Assembly (NCBI GenBank): GCA_021732045.1
Contig: JAKFWK010000002.1
Coordinates: 186,001 to 250,000, forward strand
Reading direction: 5' to 3'
Length of the DNA: 64,000 nt
Source of the DNA: Sulfurimonas sp.
Lineage (GTDB): Bacteria > Campylobacterota > Campylobacteria > Campylobacterales > Sulfurimonadaceae
The translations under genes were made by a program, and so were the position numbers. Below the pieces are notes generated by a model. That model was not told where the DNA came from. It did not search any database and saw only the letters and a program-made list of their open reading frames with translations. Every line of letters starts with the position of its first letter. Within the stretch, counting starts at the first letter, position 1. Positions 18,928-28,288 of the stretch are shown piece by piece.

Positions 18928-19080
18928 ATGAGTAAAACTGAAGCTTTAATAATGTTAAAAGACAAAAGACAAAAGTGTACTGTCTACACAAGAGTTATGG
19001 GTTATCACAGACCTGTTGAGAGTTTTAATTTAGGAAAAACTGGTGAACACAAACAAAGAAAACAATTCACTGAGTGCTAA
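18928..19080 (+). CDS. Glycyl-radical tail of NrdD as a separate 50-residue protein
   Basis: A 50-residue protein that corresponds to the last segment of class III ribonucleotide reductase. It contains TRVMGYHRPVESFN, the counterpart of the R-V-x-GY loop that carries the glycyl radical; the radical glycine would be Gly25. Cys17, just before it (KCTVYTR), matches the position of the last zinc-site cysteine in unsplit NrdD. It has its own strong ribosome-binding site (AAAGGAGGAG, 18912-18921) and lies in frame with nrdD, 18 bases after its stop codon. It overlaps nrdG by 38 bases. It must pair with NrdD and be activated by NrdG; that is inference from the family. Confidence 0.88.
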   Translation: MSKTEALIMLKDKRQKCTVYTRVMGYHRPVESFNLGKTGEHKQRKQFTEC

Positions 19081-19744
19081 AACAATATACGATTTAACAT
19101 CATTCACTCACTTAGACTACCCTGAGCATCTTGCGTGTATAGTGTGGTTTAGTGGGTGCAATATGCGATGTGACTACTGCTATAACAAAGATATAGTTTT
19201 TGCAAAAAATGGAAAATACTCCCCTGATGATATTTTAACCTTTCTAAAAACTAGAGTTAATCTGCTCGAAGCCGTTGTGCTATCTGGTGGAGAAGCATCT
19301 TCATACGACTTAATATCATTTTGTCGAAAGATACGAGAACTTGGTTTTAAAATCAAACTAGACACAAATGGAACAAACTTTACACACATAAAAGAGCTAT
19401 TAGAGCTAAAACTGCTCGACTATATAGCACTTGACTATAAAGCACCTGAATCAAAATTTACGCAAATTACACACTCAAACAAATATGATGAATTCTCAAA
19501 AACGCTGGACTTGTTAATAAACACAAAGTTTAATTTTGAAACAAGAACAACAATCCATAACGAACTTCTTGATGCCGATGATATAAACAAAATCATCCTA
19601 GACCTAAAACAAAGAGGCTACAACAGACCATATTATCTGCAAGAATTTTTAGATACAGGTTCAAATATTGGAAATATCACAGCACCAAAAAAGAAATTTA
19701 ATAGTTCACTTTTACTCAAAGAGATTGAAATTGTCTTTAGATGA
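19043..19744 (+). CDS. nrdG: Anaerobic ribonucleotide reductase activating protein NrdG (radical SAM)
   Basis: Radical S-adenosylmethionine enzyme that abstracts a hydrogen from the reductase glycine to make the glycyl radical. The cluster motif C-x3-C-x2-C is present as CNMRCDYC near residue 40, preceded by IVWFSGC, and the SAM-binding LSGGEAS follows near residue 79. Next comes IKLDTNGTN. At 233 residues it is longer than E. coli NrdG and closer to the broader NrdG/PflA-like group. ATG 19043 lies inside the radical-tail gene, so the two are coupled. Confidence 0.93.
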   Translation: MNTNKENNSLSAKTIYDLTSFTHLDYPEHLACIVWFSGCNMRCDYCYNKDIVFAKNGKYSPDDILTFLKTRVNLLEAVVLSGGEASSYDLISFCRKIRELGFKIKLDTNGTNFTHIKELLELKLLDYIALDYKAPESKFTQITHSNKYDEFSKTLDLLINTKFNFETRTTIHNELLDADDINKIILDLKQRGYNRPYYLQEFLDTGSNIGNITAPKKKFNSSLLLKEIEIVFR

Positions 19745-19789
19745 CCTATATCAATAAAAATTATTTTAATTATTAGATAAAATACCTCT

Positions 19790-21493
19790 ATGGAAGAAAA
19801 ATTAAATAAAAGAGAGCGATACAAAGCTCAACTAAAACCGATTGATTACTATAAAGATTTTGATAATCTTGACTTTGAGAGTCTAACAGAAATAGATAGA
19901 TTTTATCTTCAGGACTTTGGAATATTTAACACAAATTTTCTTGAAGATGAGTTTACCATCCGCATCCGTATCCCAGGCGGAAAAATCAGTGCGGATAATT
20001 TTCAAAAGATAGCCAATATTGTTGATGAGTATAATCTAACTATTATCTTGACAGCAAGAAGTGGCATTCAGCTCCACGGCGTTGAGGCAGAGAATGTTTT
20101 AGAGATACACAAGCGCATAAATATTCTTGGAGTATCCACATGGCAGAGCTTTGGGGATAATGTTAGAAATATTATTACAGATGCCTACGATGGATGTGGG
20201 GAGTTCTCTGAAATAGAAGCTTATCCTCTCGTTATGGCAATGCATAACTATATTATAGAAAATCCTCGCTATGTCGGGATGTTGCCTCGTCGTATCTCTG
20301 TTGGAATATCTGGTAATCGCTCAAATGTAAGCTCATTTTTTGCAAATGATATATACTTTGGGCTTGCAAAAAAAGATGATGTTTTTGGATTTAATGTATA
20401 TTTGGGTGGTAAAAATACAGAAGTGGCAGTAAGCGCTGATATATTTTTACTAGAGAGTGAAGTTTTTGATTTTTTTAAAGCATTTATTGAATCTTTTTAC
20501 ATTCATGGTTCTCGCTCTTCTAGGGCAAAAACTAGAATCTTTCATATGATTGAAGAGATTGGTATGGATGCCATTAAAGCTTTCATACAAGATGAGTATA
20601 AAAGTGATTTTCAAAGCGAAGGTGAGTTAATCTTTGAAAAAACAAAGTTTAATGAGTTTCATAAACTAAAAAATGGTAAATACGGATTTTGTTATCAAAC
20701 AGATTTTTCAAGGTTAACAACTAGCGAAATAAAAGATATAGCCTCATACGCTACTACAAACTCTCTAGAAATTAGACTTGGAATGGATCAAAATATCTAT
20801 CTAATCGGTTTAGATAAGCCATCAACCACACTAAAATCACAAGCACTAAGCAGTACTATCATTGCGTGTGCTGGAAATCTTTGTCCATATGCAGTTTGGA
20901 GTATTAAAGATGAGACTTCATATCTTCCGCTTGATAAGATAAATAAGCATGGTATCGAGGTTGGATTTTCTGGCTGTGCGAAAGGCTGTGGAAGGCATAG
21001 ACACACAGATATTGGTCTTATAGGTTTAAAAACAAACAACTTTGGTGACACAGAGGGAGGAGCTAGAATCTTTTTAGGAGCGGAGCACTCAGATGGTAAA
21101 GCTACTTCGAGACAACTATTTTCTATGGTTCCATTTTTTCATCTGAATCGTGTTGTCTCCATTATTATTGAGCTATTTGAACTAAGCGGATATGATAATT
21201 TTGAAGAGTACTCAAAAAAAGTTTTAAACAGATATTCAGAAGAGTTTTTATCTTTGTGGGTATTGGCTATTTTTGAAACGAATCGTATGATTGCACTGCC
21301 ACAACAGAAGCAAATAGAGAGCTTTGAGCATGAGACGGCACTACTTAAAAAAGAGTTTGATGGCTTGGATTTCTTTGATTATATAGATTCAAACTTTTTC
21401 AACTCTGTTAGCTATTTATCTAAAAAATTATGGACAATTGAGGGAGCTAGTCCCATCTACAAGCCATCCATAGATAGAGTTAATTTTCGTTAA
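19790..21493 (+). CDS. Ferredoxin-type nitrite/sulfite reductase (siroheme, [4Fe-4S])
   Basis: Siroheme-dependent reductase, 567 residues, with the two ferredoxin-like halves of the NirA/SiR family. Substrate-side residues are in LTARSGIQLHGVE and DNVRNIITDAYDGC. The cluster cysteines are in CAGNLCPYA (near residue 360) and GCAKGCGRH (near 400). The first pair is C-x4-C, where family members usually have C-x5-C; the second, C-x3-C, is normal. Whether it reduces sulfite or nitrite cannot be told from sequence alone. It converges on the response-regulator gene with a 14-base overlap. Confidence 0.85.
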   Translation: MEEKLNKRERYKAQLKPIDYYKDFDNLDFESLTEIDRFYLQDFGIFNTNFLEDEFTIRIRIPGGKISADNFQKIANIVDEYNLTIILTARSGIQLHGVEAENVLEIHKRINILGVSTWQSFGDNVRNIITDAYDGCGEFSEIEAYPLVMAMHNYIIENPRYVGMLPRRISVGISGNRSNVSSFFANDIYFGLAKKDDVFGFNVYLGGKNTEVAVSADIFLLESEVFDFFKAFIESFYIHGSRSSRAKTRIFHMIEEIGMDAIKAFIQDEYKSDFQSEGELIFEKTKFNEFHKLKNGKYGFCYQTDFSRLTTSEIKDIASYATTNSLEIRLGMDQNIYLIGLDKPSTTLKSQALSSTIIACAGNLCPYAVWSIKDETSYLPLDKINKHGIEVGFSGCAKGCGRHRHTDIGLIGLKTNNFGDTEGGARIFLGAEHSDGKATSRQLFSMVPFFHLNRVVSIIIELFELSGYDNFEEYSKKVLNRYSEEFLSLWVLAIFETNRMIALPQQKQIESFEHETALLKKEFDGLDFFDYIDSNFFNSVSYLSKKLWTIEGASPIYKPSIDRVNFR

Positions 21494-22157
21494 TTGTAAG
21501 CTTGTATCCAACTCCAGTTATATTTAGAACTAAATCTTTTGAGGTTTTTTCTCTAAATCTGCGGATAAAAGTTCGAACTCTCTCATCGCTCGCCTCTTCA
21601 TTCCATAGTGTTTTTTTAATTGTTATAACATCAATAACTTCACATTTTTGTCTAAGCATCAAGGATAAAAACAGTATCTCTTTTTTAGAAAGTGCTATAA
21701 ATTTATCATTCTTGTAGAGTGAATTTGATGATTTGTTGAATGTGAACTCATCGCCAAGTCCAATTAATTTATTTGAAATTTTTGGAATAATCTGTTCAAT
21801 ATACTCTAAGATATCATCTGGTTCAAACGGTTTCATAAAATATTTTGAGACACCAACATCTATCGCGCTGAGAAACTTCTCTTTCTCGCTAAAAGCACTT
21901 AGCATTATAATTACAATATTTGGATCAATCTGTTTTAACTCTCTTGCCATCTCTAATCCAGATAAGTTTGGCATCTCAATATCAGTTATCACAATATCTG
22001 GTCTTCTTTTTTTAAAAAGTGCTATACCTTCTAAACCATCTTTTGCGATAATAAAACTATGAAAATTCTCACCTATTGCATCTTTTAGCAATCTTGTAAT
22101 ATTCTCCTCATCCTCCACAAGCAGCACTTTAAGATCTTTTATTGCTCTATGTTTCAT
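21480..22157 (-). CDS. OmpR-family response regulator
   Basis: Two-domain response regulator. The receiver has VEDEEN near residue 17, the phospho-acceptor Asp in VITDIEMPNLSG near residue 57, and the conserved Lys in FMKPFEPDD. The C-terminal winged helix (LSKKEILFLSLML, VRTFIRRFREKTS, ITGVGYKL) is of OmpR type and binds DNA. It overlaps the upstream sensor kinase by 4 bases, so they are a cognate pair. The stimulus and regulon are unknown. Confidence 0.95.
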   Translation of the reverse strand: MKHRAIKDLKVLLVEDEENITRLLKDAIGENFHSFIIAKDGLEGIALFKKRRPDIVITDIEMPNLSGLEMARELKQIDPNIVIIMLSAFSEKEKFLSAIDVGVSKYFMKPFEPDDILEYIEQIIPKISNKLIGLGDEFTFNKSSNSLYKNDKFIALSKKEILFLSLMLRQKCEVIDVITIKKTLWNEEASDERVRTFIRRFREKTSKDLVLNITGVGYKLTINEN

Positions 22158-23359
22158 ACTGACGCCAATGGAATTTTTATACTAAATGTTGTTGTTTGCT
22201 TTTTGCTTTTTGCATCTATTGTCCCATGTAAGCCCTGCTCACAAATCATTTTTGACATAAATAGTCCAAGTCCAGTTCCACGACTTTTATGCTTTGTTGT
22301 GAAATATGGCTCAAAAATTTTGTCTATATTATCTTTTTTTATTCCACCAGCATTATCCTCTACTTCAATAATTGCAAATTCATGGTCTTTGCGTAGAGTT
22401 ATATTTATCTCTTTTATCAAAATACCATTACTTATAAATGCATCTTTTGAATTATGTATAAGGTTTATGATAACCTGCGTAAGCTCATTTTCAACCCCAA
22501 GAACTTCGATATCAACAAGATCTGTTTTTATGTTTATGGCTTCTTCTTTTATGATGTTATCCAAAAGAACTAGTGATTCTTTTATGCTATTGCTAATGTT
22601 AAAATAATTTTTTGCTTTATTTGGTTTAAAGAAGTTACTAAAATCATCTATAGTTTGAGACATATTTTGTATGATATTTTTACTCTCACTGTAAAACTTT
22701 GCCACACCATCAGTGTTACTATTTTGAGCAGATTTTTTTATATTAAATATAGTTAGACTAAGCTCTGTAAGCGGTTGTCTCCACTGATGTGCTATATTTG
22801 CTAACATCTGTCCAAGACTTGCATGTCTTGATTGCAAAAACATAACTTCTTGCTTATCCTTATTTTTCTCTATTTCATCTTTTACACGCTTTTCTAAGGT
22901 TTTATTTAATTTTTTTAGCTCTATTGTCTGTTCTTCAACTCTTTTTTCAAGATTTCTGTTTAGCTCTTCATACTCCTGTTCTTTTTTCAAAAGCTTATCT
23001 TTTAACATTACCTCTTGTGTCACATCATATCTTATTGCTACAAACTCAACTATCTCATCACATTCATCAAGTATAGGAATTATTGTGGTATTTAAATAAA
23101 AAACTGAGCCATCTTTTGCTAGATTTTTAACAGTATCTTTATATATATTTTTTGCATTTATGGTATCCCAGAGAAGTTTAAACTTCGCAGGATTAGCATA
23201 TGGATCTTTTATAATGTTGTGATTTTTACCAATGAGTTCGTCTTTTGCATAACCGCTAATAGCGCAAAACTCATCATTTACAAATGTTATGATTCCATCT
23301 ATATCTGTTTTTGAGATTATATTGCTCTTTTCTATTGCCCGAATAAACTGTTTGTGCAT
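22154..23359 (-). CDS. PAS-domain sensor histidine kinase, cytoplasmic
   Basis: No membrane segment is seen. Residues 10-120 are a PAS domain with its PAC motif (VNDEFCAISGYAKDELIGKN; FVAIRYDVTQE), followed by a long coiled coil (about 125-175, Glu/Lys rich). The phospho-acceptor box is NIAHQWRQPL near residue 192. The ATPase domain shows the N box (INLIHNSKDAF), G1 (VEDNAGGI) and G2 (GTGLGLFMSKMI). The PAS layout resembles Aer-like or redox-sensing PAS domains, but no cofactor can be assigned. It is co-transcribed with the response regulator. Confidence 0.93.
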   Translation of the reverse strand: MHKQFIRAIEKSNIISKTDIDGIITFVNDEFCAISGYAKDELIGKNHNIIKDPYANPAKFKLLWDTINAKNIYKDTVKNLAKDGSVFYLNTTIIPILDECDEIVEFVAIRYDVTQEVMLKDKLLKKEQEYEELNRNLEKRVEEQTIELKKLNKTLEKRVKDEIEKNKDKQEVMFLQSRHASLGQMLANIAHQWRQPLTELSLTIFNIKKSAQNSNTDGVAKFYSESKNIIQNMSQTIDDFSNFFKPNKAKNYFNISNSIKESLVLLDNIIKEEAINIKTDLVDIEVLGVENELTQVIINLIHNSKDAFISNGILIKEINITLRKDHEFAIIEVEDNAGGIKKDNIDKIFEPYFTTKHKSRGTGLGLFMSKMICEQGLHGTIDAKSKKQTTTFSIKIPLASV

Positions 23360-23493
23360 AATTTATTTTACTTTTTATTGAACTTTTATCACCATTTTAT
23401 CTAATTTATCAATTAAAATTCTTTCATACTGAGTCTAATTATTAAAAAAATATTTCAATTTGTCATATTTTTTAGTTGCGCACACAAAAGTAG

Positions 23494-23499
23494 TATAAT
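23494..23499 (+). promoter_or_regulatory. -10 box of the radA promoter
   Basis: TATAAT in the context AAAAGTAGTATAATTCTTC, 28 bases upstream of the radA start. A T-rich stretch (TTTTTTAG) lies further upstream. Confidence 0.5.
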
Positions 23500-23526
23500 T
23501 CTTCAATTACCAAAACAAGGCAATTT

Positions 23527-24873
23527 ATGGCAAAGATTAAAGCACTATTTGAGTGTCAACATTGTGGGTTTACAACTCCAAAATGGATGGGAAAATGCAC
23601 AAATTGCAACGCTTGGGACTCATTTATAGAGCTCAATGAACATCAGCAAGAGGTAGTTAAAAACAGCAAAATTGCCTCAAACTCAGCTTCAAAAGCAATC
23701 AGCATGAACAAGATCATAGAGAGTGAGGTTTTTAGATATAGTTCACTAGATAAAGAGTTAGATATGGTTTTGGGTGGCGGTATTGTCCCTGGTTCTCTTA
23801 CGCTAATTGGAGGAAGTCCTGGAGTTGGCAAATCAACACTTCTACTGAAAGTTGGAGCAAATATAGCATCACTGAATAAAAATGTTCTTTATGTAACTGG
23901 TGAGGAATCAAGCGGACAGATAAAACTTCGCTCAAATAGACTTGGTTCAAACCAAGACACTCTTTTTCTGCTAAGTGAAATAAGACTAGAGCAGGTTTTA
24001 ATTGAGCTAGAGCATAGAGAGTATGAATTTTTAATCATAGATTCTATCCAAACCATGTACTCCGAAAATATCTCATCAGCTCCTGGTTCTGTTACTCAAG
24101 TTAGACAGATTACATTTGATTTGATGCGAATTGCAAAGGATAAGGGAATAGCTATTTTTATTATCGGGCACATCACAAAAGAGGGTTCAATCGCTGGACC
24201 ACGAGTGCTGGAACATATGGTTGATACGGTTTTATATTTTGAAGGCGATAGCTCACAGGAACTTAGAATATTGCGAGGGTTTAAAAATCGTTTTGGACCG
24301 ACCAGTGAAATTGGGGTATTTGAAATGAAACATAATGGGCTTATCTCTGCCACCGATGTTGCATCAAGATTTTTCAACCGCAACTCAGAACAAGCAGGTT
24401 CTGCACTTACGGTAATCATGGAGGGTTCTCGCCCAATAATCTTAGAAGTTCAAGCACTAGTTTCAGAATCTCACACAGCAAACTCAAAAAGACAAGCGAC
24501 TGGCTTTGACAACAACAGGTTAAATATGCTTTTAGCACTTCTTGAGAGAAAATTAGAGATTCCACTCTCTGGTTATGATGTATTTATAAACATAACTGGT
24601 GGAATCAAAATAACTGAAACTTCAGCTGACTTAGCAGTTTTGGCTGCCATTATCAGCAGTTTTAGAAATCGTGCGATCTCAAAAGATAGCGTTTTTATAG
24701 GCGAAGTCTCTCTTGTTGGCGATGTTAGAGATGTATATGCTCTAGATATTAGGCTAAAAGAAGCATCAATGCAAAATATTTCAAAAGCTCTGGTACCAAA
24801 AAAACCACTGGAGAAAACAAAAATAAAAACATTTATTGTTGATGAAGTTACAAAACTTTTGCAGTGGTATTAA
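23527..24873 (+). CDS. radA: DNA repair protein RadA
   Basis: RecA-like ATPase that drives branch migration in recombinational repair. It has the N-terminal four-cysteine zinc finger (C-x2-C-x11-C-x2-C, residues 9-26), Walker A GGSPGVGKST near residue 97, Walker B LIIDSIQTM, the RadA-specific KNRFG motif and the C-terminal Lon-protease-like domain (GYDVFINITGGIK, DLAVLAAIISS). The length of 448 residues is normal. It has its own promoter. Confidence 0.98.
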   Translation: MAKIKALFECQHCGFTTPKWMGKCTNCNAWDSFIELNEHQQEVVKNSKIASNSASKAISMNKIIESEVFRYSSLDKELDMVLGGGIVPGSLTLIGGSPGVGKSTLLLKVGANIASLNKNVLYVTGEESSGQIKLRSNRLGSNQDTLFLLSEIRLEQVLIELEHREYEFLIIDSIQTMYSENISSAPGSVTQVRQITFDLMRIAKDKGIAIFIIGHITKEGSIAGPRVLEHMVDTVLYFEGDSSQELRILRGFKNRFGPTSEIGVFEMKHNGLISATDVASRFFNRNSEQAGSALTVIMEGSRPIILEVQALVSESHTANSKRQATGFDNNRLNMLLALLERKLEIPLSGYDVFINITGGIKITETSADLAVLAAIISSFRNRAISKDSVFIGEVSLVGDVRDVYALDIRLKEASMQNISKALVPKKPLEKTKIKTFIVDEVTKLLQWY

Positions 24874-24963
24874 CATTAAACTGCACAAAATCAAATAAAT
24901 TTAACTATACGATATAATATAGAAAAATTATATGGTCAATAATTCCGCAATAGAGGTAATCTA

Positions 24964-25692
24964 ATGAAGCATTTAATCATTTTTATATATGGAATTTTTG
25001 CTTATCTGTTTGGTCTTTCCACATTGGTTTGGTTTTTGTTATTTGTTGGCTCGTGGGATTTTCTTCCATCACATATTGACTCTATGCAGACAACCTCTTT
25101 TGAATCAGCACTGACTATAAATATCACTCTTGTTATTTTATTTGCTCTACAACACTCCATCATGGCGCGACAATCATTTAAAAAGTATATAACAAAGTTT
25201 ATACCGATATCAGCGGAACGAAGTACATATGTTTTGGTTTCAGGAGTCTTTTTATCTCTAATTTGCATCTACTGGCAAGGCATTGACGGTTATCTTTGGC
25301 GAGTGGATAATCAAGTGGGACAGATTATATTGATATCTATCTATATTTTTGGTTGGACATTTTCCGTAGTCTCATCATTTTTAATCAATCATTTTGAACT
25401 CTTTGGGCTAGAACAAGTCTATCTAAATCTTAAAAATAGAGTTGCACCAGAAATTACATTTAAAGAGAGCTCTTTTTATAAATTTATAAGACATCCTATA
25501 CAGCTAGGAACGCTCATTGGAATCTGGGCAACACCAAACATGTCATACACCCACTTGATGCTATCAGTCACTTTCACTAGCTATATCTTTATTGGTTTAT
25601 ATTTTGAAGAGAAAGACTTAGCAAAAACTATTGGCAAAAAGTATGAAGCCTATCAAAAACAAGTACCTATGATAATTCCGTTTATAAAATAA
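24964..25692 (+). CDS. mddA: MddA-like methanethiol S-methyltransferase (membrane)
   Basis: Integral membrane protein of 242 residues with five or six hydrophobic segments. It resembles MddA, which methylates methanethiol to dimethyl sulfide with SAM: the N-terminal IYGIFAYLFGLSTLVWFL, FALQHSIMARQSFK near residue 62, FFxFIRHP-type FYKFIRHPIQLGTLIG near residue 178 and the C-terminal GLYFEEKDLAKTIGKKYEAY are all typical. The RHP and E-E-x-DL motifs are shared with the isoprenylcysteine methyltransferase/NnrU fold, so substrate is inferred. The gene stands alone. Confidence 0.72.
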   Translation: MKHLIIFIYGIFAYLFGLSTLVWFLLFVGSWDFLPSHIDSMQTTSFESALTINITLVILFALQHSIMARQSFKKYITKFIPISAERSTYVLVSGVFLSLICIYWQGIDGYLWRVDNQVGQIILISIYIFGWTFSVVSSFLINHFELFGLEQVYLNLKNRVAPEITFKESSFYKFIRHPIQLGTLIGIWATPNMSYTHLMLSVTFTSYIFIGLYFEEKDLAKTIGKKYEAYQKQVPMIIPFIK

Positions 25693-25763
25693 GCATTAAA
25701 TCTCAACAACTAGAAATTAATATTGTGTTAAAATGAGAAAATTCAGAGTGAGGAGTTATTATA

Positions 25764-27131
25764 TTGGCGCAATATCTAAAAATTTGGCTGTTAGTTGTTT
25801 TTTTAATCTCCAAAACATTAGCAGACAGCGATCCTTTTAGTGTCCTAGAGGGACAAAATCCAAACGGTTGCTCTGTCTTGGACTTAAGCCAACCAATTAA
25901 ACTCGCCGATGCCGTAGCACAGGCACTATGTGCTAACCCTCAAACTCATGTTGCTTGGGCAAATGTCCGTTATCAGTCTGCACTAGTTGGGACTTCTAAT
26001 ACAAATTATTACCCTACCCTAACAGCAAACATTGCCACTTCAGAAAATCACGATAGTGGCAAATCTGTTGGCTCGCCAAACTACTCTAAGCTGAATGGAA
26101 ATGTGGTATTTAACTATCTTTTATATGATTTTGGAAATCGTGACGCACTTCATAATCAAGCCACATCAGCTATGCTCTCATCTAAAAACAGCTATGAGAG
26201 TGCAGTTCAATCTGTTTTTTTTACAACCGTGCAGTCATACTACAATCTCTTTGCTGCACAAGCATCACTAGAAGCGTATATAAGCGCTGAAAATGCTGCT
26301 AAAGAGAGCTTAGATGCTGTGCAAACTAAAGTAAAAGCTGGCATAGCTGTTCCAGCAGATAGGCTTCAGGCCCGTGCCTCTTACGCACAGAGCATTTTAA
26401 CTCGCGTTGGTGCAGAAGGTACGCTTGCTCTTGCTAAAGGAAATTTTGCAGCTGCTTTAGGGTTAGATGCTCAAACTTCTCTTGCTGTTTTACCGCCTCA
26501 AAATAGTAAAAACAGTCCTATTCCAGAAAATAGACTTAACGATTTAGTAAGTAAAGCCAAAGAAATGCGTCCTGATTTGGTTGCTGCTCGGTCGGATATT
26601 AAAACAGCAGATGCTGCAATCATCGCCGCCAAAACTTCCGCGATGCCAACCATTTCACTAGCTTCATCAGTAAATGCTATGGATACATCAGCTTCTACAT
26701 CAACAACAAGCTCAAATATAGGCGTTAATCTCTCTTTTCCAATTTTCACAGGATATGCCACAACATACAAAATTGCTGAGGCAAAAGAACAAAAAGGTAT
26801 CAAAGAAGCATTAGCTAAATCACTTGAAAAACAAGTTACGCTGGATGTTTATACTGCTTACACAAATCTGCTTACTGCAAGCAATCAAGAAGCACTAACC
26901 GATGACTTAGTTGTGAGTGCTAGCGCATCTTATGATGTTTCTCTAGGGCGATACAGAGCTGGAGTTGGAACAATTTTAGATGTTGTATCTTCACAGGCAC
27001 TCTTATCAAGCGCAAAACAGCAAAAAGTTACAACTCTTTATCTGCTTGCCATAGCGCGAATAGCCTTAGCAAGAGCTCTTGGCGATAAAGAGCTAATGAA
27101 TAATGAACTAAACAAAGAGGTAGGTCAATGA
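25764..27131 (+). CDS. TolC-family outer membrane efflux protein
   Basis: Outer membrane channel of a tripartite efflux pump. It has a signal peptide (residues 1-20) and two tandem OEP repeats of coiled helices and strands, typical of TolC: KAGIAVPADRLQARASYAQ in the first half and GRYRAGVGTILDVVSSQALL in the second. The length of 455 residues is normal. The TTG start at 25764 has AGGAG 8 bases upstream. It overlaps macA by 4 bases and forms an operon with macA, the macB ATPase and the permease. Confidence 0.92.
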   Translation: MAQYLKIWLLVVFLISKTLADSDPFSVLEGQNPNGCSVLDLSQPIKLADAVAQALCANPQTHVAWANVRYQSALVGTSNTNYYPTLTANIATSENHDSGKSVGSPNYSKLNGNVVFNYLLYDFGNRDALHNQATSAMLSSKNSYESAVQSVFFTTVQSYYNLFAAQASLEAYISAENAAKESLDAVQTKVKAGIAVPADRLQARASYAQSILTRVGAEGTLALAKGNFAAALGLDAQTSLAVLPPQNSKNSPIPENRLNDLVSKAKEMRPDLVAARSDIKTADAAIIAAKTSAMPTISLASSVNAMDTSASTSTTSSNIGVNLSFPIFTGYATTYKIAEAKEQKGIKEALAKSLEKQVTLDVYTAYTNLLTASNQEALTDDLVVSASASYDVSLGRYRAGVGTILDVVSSQALLSSAKQQKVTTLYLLAIARIALARALGDKELMNNELNKEVGQ

Positions 27132-28285
27132 AAAACGCAAGTGTGGCAAAGTGGATGTTAGTCGTCATAATTACGATTTTAGGTGGCTTTGGATATTGGT
27201 GGTTTATGATATACAAAGCACCAATTAAAGAACGATTTAAACAGGAGAGCATTGAGCGAGGAGATGTTCTTCAAACAGCTTCAGCCAATGGAACACTCAA
27301 TCCTGTTGTTCTTGTAAATGTTGGCACACAAGTATCTGGAACAGTAAAAGAGCTTAAAGTTGATTTTAACGATCATGTTAAAAAAGGAGAGGTAATGGCA
27401 ACCCTTGATCCATCACTTTTTAACGCACAAATTGCTCAAAGTAGTGCCAATGTTGCAAATGCACAATCCAGCGTTGCACTAGCAAGAGCAAACAAAAATC
27501 GCTCTCATGAACTTTTTGAAAAAGAGTATATCTCAAGGCAGGATTATGAACACACTCTACAGACACTAGAATCAGCCGAAGCCTCTCTTGCCTTAGCTAA
27601 GGCTCAGATGCAACGAGATCTTACCAATAAAAACTACTCTATTATAAAATCGCCAGTATCAGGTGTTGTTGTGGATAGGCAAATTGATGTTGGTCAGACT
27701 GTAGCTGCTAGTTTCCAAACACCAACACTCTTTAAAATAGCTCAAGATTTACGAAAAATGCAAATTGATGCTAATTTTGCCGAAGCTGATATTGGTCAAA
27801 TCAAAGTCGGTCAAGATGTTACTTTTAATGTTGATGCTTTTTCAAATAGAACATTCAAGGGAGTTGTAAAGCAGATTCGTTTAAATGCAACAATTACCTC
27901 AAATGTTGTAACCTATGATATTGTCGTCTCCGTAGATAATCCACAACAGATTTTATTTCCAGGAATGACTGCTTATGTGACAGTTATTGAAAATCGCCGC
28001 ACTAATGTACTGCTTGTTTCGAATGCGGCACTGCGCTACGACCCAGTACCTAATAAAAAAATAGGCAAGAAACAAAATGGATTAGCAGATGCAACAAAAA
28101 GGCATGTTTATATTCTTGAAAATGCTCAACCTAAAAAAATCAATATATCTGTTGGCATAACGGATGGAAAATATACAGAAGTAACAGATGGCGCTTTAAA
28201 AGCTGGAGACAAAGTGATTGTTGGTGAAAACAAAGATGATAGTGCAAAAGATAATAAAAACAAATCATCATTGAGATTATTCTAG
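27128..28285 (+). CDS. macA: MacA-like periplasmic adaptor (HlyD/RND-type membrane fusion protein)
   Basis: Periplasmic adaptor linking an inner-membrane ABC transporter to TolC. One N-terminal membrane anchor (residues 8-28) precedes the barrel-sandwich half-motif GTQVSGTVKELKVDFNDHVKKG, a helical hairpin (about 95-160), the second half-motif SPVSGVVVDRQIDVGQTV and beta-barrel and proximal domains. The 385-residue length and the MacB partner downstream support MacA. The C-terminal end is Lys/Asp/Asn rich and probably unstructured. Confidence 0.92.
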   Translation: MKNASVAKWMLVVIITILGGFGYWWFMIYKAPIKERFKQESIERGDVLQTASANGTLNPVVLVNVGTQVSGTVKELKVDFNDHVKKGEVMATLDPSLFNAQIAQSSANVANAQSSVALARANKNRSHELFEKEYISRQDYEHTLQTLESAEASLALAKAQMQRDLTNKNYSIIKSPVSGVVVDRQIDVGQTVAASFQTPTLFKIAQDLRKMQIDANFAEADIGQIKVGQDVTFNVDAFSNRTFKGVVKQIRLNATITSNVVTYDIVVSVDNPQQILFPGMTAYVTVIENRRTNVLLVSNAALRYDPVPNKKIGKKQNGLADATKRHVYILENAQPKKINISVGITDGKYTEVTDGALKAGDKVIVGENKDDSAKDNKNKSSLRLF

Positions 28286-28288
28286 ATT

